Assembly (NCBI GenBank): GCA_016191795.1 | Contig: JACPVK010000389.1 | Location: 1 to 8,999 of the forward strand | Source of the DNA: Gammaproteobacteria bacterium | Lineage (GTDB): Bacteria; Pseudomonadota; Gammaproteobacteria; SZUA-229 | Length of the DNA: 8,999 nucleotides | Direction: 5' to 3' | In this document: positions 1 through 7,322 of the stretch, one piece after another | How the letters are laid out: each line of letters opens with the position of its first letter | How positions within the stretch are numbered: the stretch's first letter is position 1 | Notes under the pieces: generated by a model | What the model saw: only the letters and a program-made list of their open reading frames with translations | The model's database searches: none | What the model was told of the DNA's origin: nothing | Translations under genes and position numbers: made by a program

Positions 1-588
1 CAGTTGGGCCTCCGCTTTTTGTTGTGCGCGTTGGCTCGCCAGCTCGGTTCGACGTTTTTCCGCCGCCCGCAGTTCGTCCTGTTGCTTGATGGTGTTTTCT
101 ACTCTGGATAACTCGGCGTCCGAGCCCGGAATGTTTTCTGCCCGGGCCTTGCGCAAATATTGTGATGCCAGGTTGAGTTCCTGTGTGACACCGGTGCCAT
201 GTGAATACATCTGGCCTAGCAGCAGCATGGCTTCACCGTCTCCGGACTTCGCATCACGATGCAGTGTTTTTAACCAGTCTTTATCAGCCGGCGCCCTGTT
301 TTGGGCCAGATCCAGATACCTCAGACGGTGTGTTGCAGGGGCATATGACTGGCTGGCAGCTGTTTGATACCAGCTTCGTGCCGTGGTGAGGTTTTGCTCC
401 ACGCCGGTGCCGGTCTCGTACATCATGGCCAGCTTGTATTGTGCTGTAGCATGACCCTTGGCGGCCATGGTTTGCTGAAACTTGACGATGCTGGCAGAGG
501 TGTCAGCAGAGGCAAATAGCGAAGGAGTGTGCACCAGACTCAATATAAGAGACAGTGCGAGGCAGGTTTTTTCATTTATTAGCGGCAT
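1..588 (-). CDS. Exported Sel1-like repeat protein, N-terminal part (cut by window edge)
   Basis: The frame is open from an ATG at 588 down to position 1 with no stop, giving 196 residues of a longer protein. Residues 1-27 look like a signal peptide: a short charged start, a hydrophobic core (LALSLILSLV), and a likely cleavage site after SLFA. Two Sel1-type repeats are visible, about residues 45-78 (GHATAQYKLAMMYETGTGV...) and 116-149 (GDGEAMLLLGQMYSHGTGV...), each with the A/G-rich helix and the G-T-G-V turn typical of the family. Residues 157-196 are rich in E, K, R, Q and A and may form a coiled coil. An AGGA sequence lies 10 bases upstream of the ATG. Sel1 repeats mediate protein-protein contacts, and the specific role here is unknown. 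The gene is divergent from icd. The protein is probably periplasmic; its C-terminal domain is outside the window. Confidence 0.85.
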   Translation of the reverse strand, partial: MPLINEKTCLALSLILSLVHTPSLFASADTSASIVKFQQTMAAKGHATAQYKLAMMYETGTGVEQNLTTARSWYQTAASQSYAPATHRLRYLDLAQNRAPADKDWLKTLHRDAKSGDGEAMLLLGQMYSHGTGVTQELNLASQYLRKARAENIPGSDAELSRVENTIKQQDELRAAEKRRTELASQRAQQKAEAQL

Positions 589-837
589 ATGCCACGTTTC
601 CTTTGGTTGGTCAGTTATTCGTCCTTGCAATGCTTGAGCCAAAATTACGGAATATACTTCCGTTTATTCTTATATAGTAAAATCATATCTGATTCACGGG
701 ACACGACAATACCAGTTATCGGAATGCTACCGGATCATTTCGACAACCACATCTCTCATTCGGGGCAGTGTCCTGAATTGGCCGCTTACCTGGCAGATGT
801 TAATATTCACCGGTAAATAACCGCACAGGATTCATAC
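589..837. promoter_or_regulatory. Divergent intergenic region between the Sel1-repeat gene and icd
   Basis: These 249 bases separate two divergent genes and should carry promoters for both. The part from about 640 to 690 is AT-rich and has several possible -10 boxes (TATACT at 653-658, TATAGT at 673-678, TAAAAT at 678-683). None has a convincing -35 box at 16-18 bases, so I do not assign a start point. A perfect inverted repeat, ACGGAA-N5-TTCCGT, lies at 647-663 and overlaps one of the -10-like boxes; it could be an operator. The rest (690-825) shows no clear motif. A CAGGA ribosome binding site for icd is at 826-830, seven bases before the ATG. Open frames in this stretch do not resemble a real gene. 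Confidence 0.5.
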
Positions 838-2094
838 ATGTCATACAACAAAATAAAAGTCCCGTCCCAAGGCAAGAAAATCACTACCAATCCTGATAAC
901 ACCATCAGCGTATCGGATAATCCCATCATCCCTTTCATAGAGGGCGATGGCATTGGTGTAGATATCACGCCGGTGATGATCAAGGTAGTGGACGCTGCGG
1001 TTAGCAAGGCCTATGCCGGCAAGCGCAAAATTGCCTGGATGGAAATCTACGCGGGTGAGAAATCAACCAAAGTCTACGGTGACAATGTCTGGTTGCCGGA
1101 AGAAACACTGGCAGCCGTGAAAGATTTTGTTGTGTCTATCAAAGGGCCGTTGACCACCCCGGTTGGAGGCGGTATTCGCTCGCTGAATGTGACCTTGCGT
1201 CAGGAACTGGATCTGTATGTATGTCAGCGCCCGGTACGTTATTTTGATGGTACCCCCAGCCCGTTGAAAGAGCCGGAAAAAACCGACATGGTGATATTCC
1301 GCGAAAATTCCGAAGACATCTATGCCGGTATCGAATGGGCAGCCGGCAGCCCGGAAGTCAAAAAAGTCATTGATTTTCTGGTCAAGGAAATGGGCGTGAA
1401 GAAAATTCGTTTTCCGGCCAGCTCGGGTATAGGCATCAAACCGGTTTCTGCCGATGGCACCAAGCGTCTGGTGCGTAAAGCCATACAGTACGCCATCGAT
1501 AACAACCGCAGCTCGGTGACCCTGGTGCACAAGGGCAATATTATGAAATATACCGAAGGTGCCTTTAAATCCTGGGGTTATGAGCTGGCCAAACAGGAGT
1601 TTGGTGCAACTGAAATTGATGGTGGCCCCTGGTGCCAGTTCAGGCATCCCAAAACCGGCAAGGAAATTGTTATCAAGGATGTCATTGCCGATGCTTTCCT
1701 GCAGCAGATCTTATTGCGTCCGGCAGAGTACAGCGTCATCGCCACACTGAACCTGAATGGCGATTACATCTCGGATGCGCTGGCAGCCCAGGTTGGGGGT
1801 ATAGGCATTGCACCTGGTGCTAATTTATCCGATACCGTGGCCATGTTTGAGGCCACTCACGGCACGGCTCCCAAGTACGCCGGACAGGATAAAGTGAACC
1901 CTGGTTCAATCATCCTGTCTGCTGAAATGATGCTGCGTCATATGGGCTGGTTTGAGGCCGCTGACCTGATAATTAAAGGTCTGTCCGGGGCCATTAACGG
2001 CAAAACCGTTACCTATGATCTGGCGCGCCTTATGGATAAGCCCAAAGAAGTCAGTTGCTCAGGATTTGGTGACGCCATCATTGCCAAGATGTAA
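838..2094 (+). CDS. icd: NADP-dependent isocitrate dehydrogenase
   Basis: This TCA-cycle enzyme oxidatively decarboxylates isocitrate to 2-oxoglutarate in the cytoplasm. The 418 residues match the E. coli enzyme (416) almost end to end. Substrate-site residues are in place: S115 and N117 in RSLNVTLRQ, R121, R131, R155, Y162 and K232. Metal-binding aspartates are D285, D309 and D313. Residues that favour NADP over NAD are present: K346 and Y347 in HGTAPKYAG, V353, Y393 and R397. S115 is equivalent to E. coli Ser113, the site phosphorylated by AceK, so control by phosphorylation is possible if aceK is present elsewhere. The ATG is preceded by CAGGA at seven bases. clpS follows after 74 bases on the same strand; no terminator is seen between them, so some read-through is possible. 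Nothing looks damaged. Confidence 0.98.
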   Translation: MSYNKIKVPSQGKKITTNPDNTISVSDNPIIPFIEGDGIGVDITPVMIKVVDAAVSKAYAGKRKIAWMEIYAGEKSTKVYGDNVWLPEETLAAVKDFVVSIKGPLTTPVGGGIRSLNVTLRQELDLYVCQRPVRYFDGTPSPLKEPEKTDMVIFRENSEDIYAGIEWAAGSPEVKKVIDFLVKEMGVKKIRFPASSGIGIKPVSADGTKRLVRKAIQYAIDNNRSSVTLVHKGNIMKYTEGAFKSWGYELAKQEFGATEIDGGPWCQFRHPKTGKEIVIKDVIADAFLQQILLRPAEYSVIATLNLNGDYISDALAAQVGGIGIAPGANLSDTVAMFEATHGTAPKYAGQDKVNPGSIILSAEMMLRHMGWFEAADLIIKGLSGAINGKTVTYDLARLMDKPKEVSCSGFGDAIIAKM

Positions 2095-2168
2095 TCTTTT
2101 TTGTGATCAACCCTCAGGGATCAAAGACAGAAAATGCAACAACCATGTTCTACACTAGAGACTAAGGC

Positions 2169-2492
2169 ATGAGTGACCGCCAATCAGACCGGGACCATGA
2201 GGGCGGTCTGGCCGTTGAGCAGGCCAGACCCAAGCTCAAACCACCGCGCAAGTTCAAGGTGATCTTGCTGAATGACGATTACACACCCATGGAATTTGTC
2301 GTACAGATACTGATTATTTTTTTCGCCATGAATCCTGAAATGGCGACTAAAGTCATGTTAACTGTACACACTAATGGCAAGGCAATATGTGGTGAATACA
2401 GTTACGAAATTGCGGAAACAAAAGTGGAGCAGGTTAATGATTACGCCAGGAAACATCAGCACCCGTTGTTATGTTTAATGGAAGAAGCCTGA
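2169..2492 (+). CDS. clpS: ATP-dependent Clp protease adaptor ClpS
   Basis: ClpS binds proteins that carry destabilising N-terminal residues (Leu, Phe, Tyr, Trp) and hands them to ClpA for unfolding and degradation by ClpP. At 107 residues it is the normal length. After a flexible charged tail (1-24), the core starts at LKPP and contains the N-degron pocket: N35, D36 and D37 in NDDYTPMEF, M41, and H67 in LTVHTNGKAICG. The conserved AETKVEQVNDYAR segment and the HPLLC ending are present. The helix after the NDD motif is unusually hydrophobic (VVQILIIFF, where E. coli has IDVLQKFF). The ribosome binding site is weak: AGAG-like bases end about seven before the ATG, and a TAAGG sits too close to help. 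clpA begins 37 bases downstream, so the two form an operon. Confidence 0.97.
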   Translation: MSDRQSDRDHEGGLAVEQARPKLKPPRKFKVILLNDDYTPMEFVVQILIIFFAMNPEMATKVMLTVHTNGKAICGEYSYEIAETKVEQVNDYARKHQHPLLCLMEEA

Positions 2493-2529
2493 GCGTAGTT
2501 TGTGTTAAATCATCAAGAGAGGCAGTGCC

Positions 2530-4797
2530 ATGTTAAGTAAGGAGCTGGAAGCATCATTAAACGTTGCGTTTAGTGTTGCCCGGAGCAAGCGGCATGAATA
2601 CATCACAGTTGAACATTTGTTGCTGGCGTTGCTGGATAACTCCAGTGCCAACACGGTGTTAAAAGCCTGCGGTGCAGATTTGCAGCGCCTCAAAAACGAA
2701 TTAACCGAATTTCTTGAAGAAAACACGCCAGTGTTCAGCGAGAATGCAACTGCTGAAGTGCAGCCTACGCTGGGCTTCCAGCGTGTTTTGCAGCGCGCGG
2801 TTTTTCATGTGCAATCTTCAGGTAAAAAAGAAGTTACAGGTGCCAATGTTCTGGTGGCTATTTATGGTGAGCAGGAATCCCAGGCTGTATACCTGCTGCA
2901 TCAACAGGACGTTAGTCGTCTCGATATTGTTAACTTTGTTTCCCACGGTATTTCAAAAGTATCAGATGAATCCGGCGAAAACAACGAAGCCGAACACAGT
3001 GATGAGGCGGTGGCGGAAAGTACTGAAAAACAGCCGCTGGAGAATTTTTCTACCAATCTTAATATGCGTGCATTACAAAATAAAATCGATCCATTGATTG
3101 GTCGAGACAAGGAAATTGAGCGCACCATTCAGATACTCTGCCGTCGCCGTAAAAATAATCCCTTACTGGTAGGCGAAGCCGGTGTTGGTAAAACCGCTAT
3201 TGCAGAAGGCCTGGCGAAAAAAATTGTTGATGGTGAAGTGCCGGAAATTTTGTCTGGCTGCACCATCTATTCTCTCGATCTGGGTGCTCTGGTGGCAGGT
3301 ACCAAATATCGCGGTGATTTTGAAAAACGCCTGAAAGGTGTGCTGCGTCAATTACAGAAAGATCCGGGCGCCATTTTATTTATTGATGAAATTCATACCC
3401 TGATTGGTGCCGGTTCAGCCTCTGGTGGTGTGATGGATGCTTCCAATTTAATCAAACCATTACTGGCATCCGGTGAGCTCAAATGTATCGGTTCCACCAC
3501 TTATCAGGAATTCCGCGGTATTTTTGAAAAAGACCGTGCCCTGACTCGTCGTTTCCAGAAGATAGATGTGGAAGAGCCCAGTGTTCCGGATACTGTGGAA
3601 ATTCTTAAGGGCCTGAAGCGCAACTTTGAAGAACACCATAACGTAAAATACAGTAACAATGCCTTAAAAGCGGCGGCAGAATTGTCTGAGCGTTATATCA
3701 CAGATCGTTTCCTGCCAGACAAGGCCATAGATGTGATTGATGAAGCCGGTGCCAACCATCGTATGAATAATACGACCGGCAAACAAAAAATTATCAATGT
3801 GCATGATATCGAAAATATTGTTGCCAAGATTGCCCGCATTCCGGCTAAAACCGTTTCTTCGTCTGATGCCGATGTGTTGAAAAATCTGGATCGCAATTTA
3901 AAGCTGGTGGTATTTGGCCAGGATGAAGCGATTAATGCCATGGCCGATGCCATCAAGATGGTGCGCTCCGGTCTGGGTAATCCCGATAAACCAATTGGCT
4001 CATTTTTGTTTGCTGGCCCAACCGGTGTGGGCAAAACGGAAGTCACCAAACAGCTTGCCAAAGCCATGGGTATAGAACTGATTCGCTTTGACATGTCTGA
4101 ATACATGGAGCGCCATACGGTGTCTCGCCTGATTGGCGCACCACCGGGTTATGTGGGCTTTGATCAGGGTGGCCTGTTGACGGATGCCATTAACAAACAT
4201 CCGCATGCAGTGTTGCTGCTCGATGAGATTGAAAAAGCACATCCCGATGTATTCAACTTGTTACTGCAAGTGATGGATCACGGTGCGTTAACGGATACCA
4301 ACGGGCGCAAGAGTGATTTTCGTAATGTGATTATTATTATGACCACGAATGCGGGTGCACAGTTGATCGGCAGACGTTCTGTTGGTTTTACCGAGCAGGA
4401 ACATGACACCGATGCCATGGAAGAAATCAAACGCATGTTTTCGCCGGAGTTTCGTAATCGTCTCGATGGCATTATTCAGTTCAAGTCACTGGATGAACGC
4501 ACTATTACCAATGTGGTGGATAAGTTCATTATCGAGCTCGAACATCAGCTGGAAGAAAAACGTGTGTCGATGATGGTTGACGACAAGGCACGCCGCTGGC
4601 TGGCGAAAAAAGGCTACGATCCAAAAATGGGTGCTCGTCCGATGGCGCGCGTTATTCAGGATCACCTCAAGCGTGCTCTGGCCAATGAGTTATTGTTCGG
4701 GCGCCTGATGAAAGGCGGCGAAGTCAAGGTGACACTCAATGACAAGGAAGATGACCTGGCGCTTGAAATACTGGAACGCGAAAAAGTAACGGAGTAA
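2530..4797 (+). CDS. clpA: ATP-dependent Clp protease ATP-binding subunit ClpA
   Basis: ClpA is a hexameric AAA+ unfoldase that threads substrates into ClpP and accepts N-degron cargo from ClpS. At 755 residues it is full length (E. coli 758). The N-domain that binds ClpS spans about 1-140, followed by an acidic linker (145-170). The first ATPase module has Walker A GEAGVGKT (215-222), pore loop KYRG (259-262), Walker B ILFIDE (282-287) and arginine finger R340/R341. The second has Walker A GPTGVGKT (496-503), pore loop GYVGF (540-544), Walker B VLLLDE (561-566), sensor 1 N607, FRNRLD (641-646) and sensor 2 GARP (701-704). The ClpP-docking tripeptide is VGF (618-620) where E. coli ClpA has IGL; the position tolerates this. 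An AGAGG box lies seven bases before the ATG. A strong terminator follows. Confidence 0.98.
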   Translation: MLSKELEASLNVAFSVARSKRHEYITVEHLLLALLDNSSANTVLKACGADLQRLKNELTEFLEENTPVFSENATAEVQPTLGFQRVLQRAVFHVQSSGKKEVTGANVLVAIYGEQESQAVYLLHQQDVSRLDIVNFVSHGISKVSDESGENNEAEHSDEAVAESTEKQPLENFSTNLNMRALQNKIDPLIGRDKEIERTIQILCRRRKNNPLLVGEAGVGKTAIAEGLAKKIVDGEVPEILSGCTIYSLDLGALVAGTKYRGDFEKRLKGVLRQLQKDPGAILFIDEIHTLIGAGSASGGVMDASNLIKPLLASGELKCIGSTTYQEFRGIFEKDRALTRRFQKIDVEEPSVPDTVEILKGLKRNFEEHHNVKYSNNALKAAAELSERYITDRFLPDKAIDVIDEAGANHRMNNTTGKQKIINVHDIENIVAKIARIPAKTVSSSDADVLKNLDRNLKLVVFGQDEAINAMADAIKMVRSGLGNPDKPIGSFLFAGPTGVGKTEVTKQLAKAMGIELIRFDMSEYMERHTVSRLIGAPPGYVGFDQGGLLTDAINKHPHAVLLLDEIEKAHPDVFNLLLQVMDHGALTDTNGRKSDFRNVIIIMTTNAGAQLIGRRSVGFTEQEHDTDAMEEIKRMFSPEFRNRLDGIIQFKSLDERTITNVVDKFIIELEHQLEEKRVSMMVDDKARRWLAKKGYDPKMGARPMARVIQDHLKRALANELLFGRLMKGGEVKVTLNDKEDDLALEILEREKVTE

Positions 4798-4822
4798 TTG
4801 TGATTTTCCCGCAAAACAAATA

Positions 4823-4845
4823 GGCCGCAGTGATGCGGCCTTTTT
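4823..4845. terminator. Rho-independent terminator shared by clpA and infA
   Basis: A perfect 7-bp GC-rich stem, GGCCGCA (4823-4829) with TGCGGCC (4834-4840), encloses a GTGA loop. It is followed on plus by five T residues (4841-4845), 25 bases after the clpA stop. On minus, the same stem comes about 30 bases after the infA stop and is followed by a TATTTGTTTTG tract, so it probably works in both directions for this convergent pair. Confidence 0.93.
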
Positions 4846-4870
4846 GCTGGGTATAGATAATGGGCTGCCG

Positions 4871-5089
4871 TTATTTGGCGCGGTAAGTAATGCGGCCTTT
4901 TTCCAGATCGTAAGGTGTCAGTTCAACAGTAACCTTGTCGCCCGTCATGATGCGAATATAGTGTTTGCGCATCTTGCCGGATATATGGGCAGTGACGATA
5001 TGGCCATTTTCGAGCTGTACCCGAAACATGGTATTGGGCAGTGTGTCGATCACAGTGCCGTCCATCTGTAATGAATCTTCTTTCGACAT
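4871..5089 (-). CDS. infA: Translation initiation factor IF-1
   Basis: IF-1 binds the A site of the 30S subunit during initiation and modulates IF-2 and IF-3. The 72 residues form one S1/OB-fold domain of the exact family length. Characteristic stretches are LPNTMFRVQLENGH (17-30), TAHISGKMRKHYIRI (33-47) and GDKVTVELTPYDL (50-62), ending in GRITYR. The ATG at 5089 has an AGGA box (complement of 5096-5099) six bases upstream. The gene converges on clpA, as is common in gammaproteobacteria, and shares its terminator. It lies 59 bases downstream of the M23 peptidase gene in the same direction but has its own promoter candidate at 5120-5147. The Leu/Phe-transferase gene aat, often next to infA, is not adjacent here. 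Confidence 0.98.
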   Translation of the reverse strand: MSKEDSLQMDGTVIDTLPNTMFRVQLENGHIVTAHISGKMRKHYIRIMTGDKVTVELTPYDLEKGRITYRAK

Positions 5090-5119
5090 TAAAGGTCCTG
5101 ATAGTGATGATGGGGTGCA

Positions 5120-5147
5120 ATTATCAATAAATCGCGAAGATTCGCAA
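5120..5147 (-). promoter_or_regulatory. Predicted sigma-70 promoter of infA
   Basis: Reading on minus, a -35 box TTGCGA (5147-5142) is separated by 16 bases from a -10 box GATAAT (5125-5120). This puts the start of transcription near 5113, about 24 bases before the infA start codon. The -35 begins just after the stop codon of the upstream peptidase gene. The spacer holds most of a near-palindrome, GCGAA-N2-TTCGC on plus at 5134-5145. The assignment rests on box match and position only. Confidence 0.6.
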
Positions 5148-5148
5148 G

Positions 5149-5988
5149 TTATGAATGATCTTTCTGGTCGGTTTGAGGCGGCAGGAACAGAACCGGGTCG
5201 ACCAGTGTCTGGTTGATAATGACCCCCAAATGCAGGTGTGGGCCGGTTACACGGCCGCTTTGGCCGACGGAACCAATGACCTGGCCGCGTTGGATTTTGT
5301 CTCCGGTTTTAACTTTAATTTCGTGTAAATGGGCATAAAGGCTGATTAATCCCTGGCCATGATCGATATAAATCATGTTGCCGCTGAAGAAGAAATCGCC
5401 GCTTTCTATGACCGTACCGGATTCGACGGCCTGGATGGGTGTACCCTCATTCGCGGCAAGGTCGAGACCGGCATGAGGTTTCCGAGGCTGGTTGTTAAAG
5501 AATCGGCGCAGGCCGAAGATGCTACTGACCCTGCCTTCGACAGGCTGGGTAAAATTAAAATGTGTCGGCGTATCGGACCAGGTTTTGCGAGCACGGTCCA
5601 TACGCAGTTGTTCGGCCCGAATGCGAATCATGTCCTCTGCTGTAGGATCAACCTTGCGTTGATCTTTTATGACCAGACGTTGTTCTGTGTACTTTTTGGC
5701 ATGGACTTCAAAGGTATATTGGGTTTTATCGCCTGATGCTGAGATCAGCTCAAGCTGATTTTTGCCCGGTGTTGTATCCAGAGACAACCCAACCAACGCA
5801 TACTGCTGTTGATTTTCTGCCACGATCGGAACGCGAATGCCCTGAAATGTGACCTGGGAAATATCCGCTGATGGCATGGCTAGTACCAGCAGGCCGCCGG
5901 GAACGGGATCGTTTTGCGGCAGCGCCAGAGCCAGGCTGGTGTGCGCGAACAGGGTGAGCAGAAATATTTTAAATCGGGAAGCAATCAC
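5149..5988 (-). CDS. Secreted M23-family (LytM-type) metallopeptidase
   Basis: This is a probable periplasmic zinc peptidase or peptidoglycan-hydrolase-like protein of 279 residues. Residues 1-23 are a signal peptide (RFKIFLLTLFAHTSLALA, then LPQ). Residues 27-97 look like a beta-rich N-terminal domain, followed by a charged helical linker (100-137). The M23 domain spans about 147-268. Zinc ligands are H172 and D176 (HAGLD) and H253; catalytic histidines are H220 (YAHL) and H251 (GPHLHLG). All key positions are intact, so it should be active rather than a degenerate activator. The start is GTG at 5988; no ATG lies in frame until residue 38, which would lose the signal peptide, and no clear Shine-Dalgarno sequence precedes it. 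infA follows after 59 bases. The natural substrate, a peptidoglycan cross-link or a protein, cannot be told from sequence. Confidence 0.93.
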   Translation of the reverse strand: MIASRFKIFLLTLFAHTSLALALPQNDPVPGGLLVLAMPSADISQVTFQGIRVPIVAENQQQYALVGLSLDTTPGKNQLELISASGDKTQYTFEVHAKKYTEQRLVIKDQRKVDPTAEDMIRIRAEQLRMDRARKTWSDTPTHFNFTQPVEGRVSSIFGLRRFFNNQPRKPHAGLDLAANEGTPIQAVESGTVIESGDFFFSGNMIYIDHGQGLISLYAHLHEIKVKTGDKIQRGQVIGSVGQSGRVTGPHLHLGVIINQTLVDPVLFLPPQTDQKDHS

Positions 5989-6000
5989 GAAAGCTATTAT

Positions 6001-6033
6001 GTTGAACGGTAGTTGAACAGTGATGCGTATAAT
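6001..6033 (+). promoter_or_regulatory. Promoter and repeat region upstream of the aminotransferase
   Basis: A perfect -10 box TATAAT is at 6028-6033 with no consensus -35 at 17 bases. TTGAAC occurs at 6002-6007 (spacer 20) and at 6013-6018 (spacer 9). Both belong to a direct repeat GTTGAAC (6001-6007 and 6012-6018) with an 11-base period, so the two copies lie on the same face of the helix. That arrangement suggests an operator or activator site at the expected -35 position. On minus, a TATTAT at 6034-6029 could serve the divergent peptidase gene. Confidence 0.5.
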
Positions 6034-6073
6034 AGCCGAATTTTTATGCCAGCCCGATTTTAATTAATTGAAT

Positions 6074-7270
6074 ATGCGAACTGATACGACCAAAACAAGC
6101 GCACAACAAAAGCCCATGGCAAAACGCATGGCGGATATCCAGCCATTTTATGTCATGGATATATTGGCACGTGCCCGTGAAATGGAAGCAGCAGGACAAT
6201 CCGTGGTGCATCTGGAAATTGGAGAGCCGGATTTCGCCACGCCGCAACCGGTTATTGCGGCGGGTGAGCGGGCATTGCAGCAGCAACTTACACATTACAC
6301 ACCAGCACTGGGTTTGCCTGAATTACGCAAGGCGATTGCCAATTACTACCAGACAAAATTTAATGTGAGTGTTCCCTGGGAACGAATCATTATTACACCG
6401 GGCGCATCCGGTGCCTTGCAGCTTGCGCTGGGCGTGCTGGTTGATCCCGGTCAGCAGGTTTTGATGGCGGATCCGGGTTATCCCTGCAATCGTCATTTTG
6501 TCAGATTATTCGAAGGCAGAAGCCTGAGTGTGCCGGTCAACAGTGACAGCGCTTATCAATTGACAGCCAGGCACATCGAACAATACTGGAATGAAAACAC
6601 CATTGCCGCCATGCTGGCCAGTCCCTCCAATCCAACCGGTACACTGGTGAGTAAAAATGAAATGTGCGCCATTGCCGCAAACGTGGCGCAGCGACAGGGC
6701 AGTCTGCTGGTAGACGAGATTTATCAGGGCCTGGTCTATGATTCCGATGAATATACAACACTATCGTTAACCGACCAGGCATTTGTCGTTAACAGTTTTT
6801 CCAAGTACTTTGGTATGACGGGCTGGCGTCTGGGCTGGCTGGTGGTGCCGGATGATTATGTGGATGCTGTGGACAAACTGGCTCAAAATATTTTTCTGGC
6901 GGCACCCACACTTTCACAATACGCTGCATTGGAAGCTTTTAGCGTTGAAACCCAGGGTATTTTGCAGCAGCGCCGGAATGAGTTCCGGATACGACGAGAC
7001 TATTTATTGCCAGCACTTCGCGATCTGGGCTTTAACATTCCACTAACGCCACAAGGTGCGTTTTATATATATGCTGATTGCAGTCGGTTCACGGAGGATT
7101 CACATCAGTTTGTGCAGGATATTTTGCGTGATGCCGGTGTAGCGATCACGCCTGGTATCGATTTTGGTGAACACAGGGCTAAACAACATGTACGTTTCGC
7201 CTATACACGTTCGGTTGATGTGCTGGAACAGGCAGTGCAGCGCCTGAGCGTGTTTCTAAAGAACAGGTGA
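6074..7270 (+). CDS. PLP-dependent class I aminotransferase, AspC-like fold
   Basis: This is a fold-type I pyridoxal-phosphate aminotransferase that transfers an amino group between an amino acid and a 2-oxo acid in the cytoplasm. With the ATG at 6074 it has 398 residues, normal for the family. Counting from that ATG: substrate-binding IGEPDF near 49-54, N186 in SNPTG, D214 and Y217 in DEIYQG (D214 contacts the pyridine nitrogen), Schiff-base lysine K244 in SFSKYFGMTGWR, R252, and the carboxylate-binding R375 in VRFAYT. A TTG at 6068 is an alternative start, and conserved similarity begins near MADIQPF, so a start at 6116 or 6128 is also possible. None has a clear ribosome binding site. A TATAAT box lies 40 bases upstream. 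The substrate (aspartate, alanine, aromatic or other) cannot be fixed; cysE follows after 52 bases. Confidence 0.92.
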   Translation: MRTDTTKTSAQQKPMAKRMADIQPFYVMDILARAREMEAAGQSVVHLEIGEPDFATPQPVIAAGERALQQQLTHYTPALGLPELRKAIANYYQTKFNVSVPWERIIITPGASGALQLALGVLVDPGQQVLMADPGYPCNRHFVRLFEGRSLSVPVNSDSAYQLTARHIEQYWNENTIAAMLASPSNPTGTLVSKNEMCAIAANVAQRQGSLLVDEIYQGLVYDSDEYTTLSLTDQAFVVNSFSKYFGMTGWRLGWLVVPDDYVDAVDKLAQNIFLAAPTLSQYAALEAFSVETQGILQQRRNEFRIRRDYLLPALRDLGFNIPLTPQGAFYIYADCSRFTEDSHQFVQDILRDAGVAITPGIDFGEHRAKQHVRFAYTRSVDVLEQAVQRLSVFLKNR

Positions 7271-7281
7271 TTCGCTAGAAT
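7253..7281 (+). promoter_or_regulatory. Weak promoter candidate for cysE
   Basis: A -10-like TAGAAT (7276-7281) follows a poor -35 TTTCTA (7253-7258) with a 17-base spacer, overlapping the end of the aminotransferase gene. No terminator is seen in the 52-base gap, so cysE could instead be read from the aminotransferase promoter. An AAGG ribosome binding site is at 7311-7314, eight bases before the cysE start. Confidence 0.3.
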
Positions 7282-7322
7282 CTCTTACCGTTTTTAGTGA
7301 TCAATTATTCAAGGCCCTCAAT

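Noticed and set aside
618..650. Candidate -35 boxes TTGCAA and TTGAGC for the TATACT at 653
   Set aside because: Spacers would be 22 and 13 bases, outside the working range for a sigma-70 promoter.
589..816. Small open frame of 75 codons upstream of icd
   Set aside because: It has no ribosome binding site, low-complexity mixed residues and no family resemblance, and lies in the divergent promoter region.
1063..1647. Open frame of 194 codons on minus
   Set aside because: It is entirely antisense to icd, whose coding and family match are certain; composition and residues do not resemble any family.
2104..2123. Inverted repeat TGATC / GATCA between icd and clpS as a terminator
   Set aside because: The stem is weak and the T run lies before it on plus; on minus no T run follows. 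It does not have the layout of a Rho-independent terminator.
3693..4106. Open frame of 137 codons on minus inside clpA
   Set aside because: It is the antisense shadow of the ClpA ATPase modules.
838..4797. icd-clpS-clpA as a novel operon or defence-like system
   Set aside because: All three are standard housekeeping genes with full-length, conserved products and familiar adjacency.
5359..5736. Open frame of 125 codons on plus inside the peptidase gene
   Set aside because: It is antisense to an intact M23 domain with all catalytic residues; no independent sign of coding.
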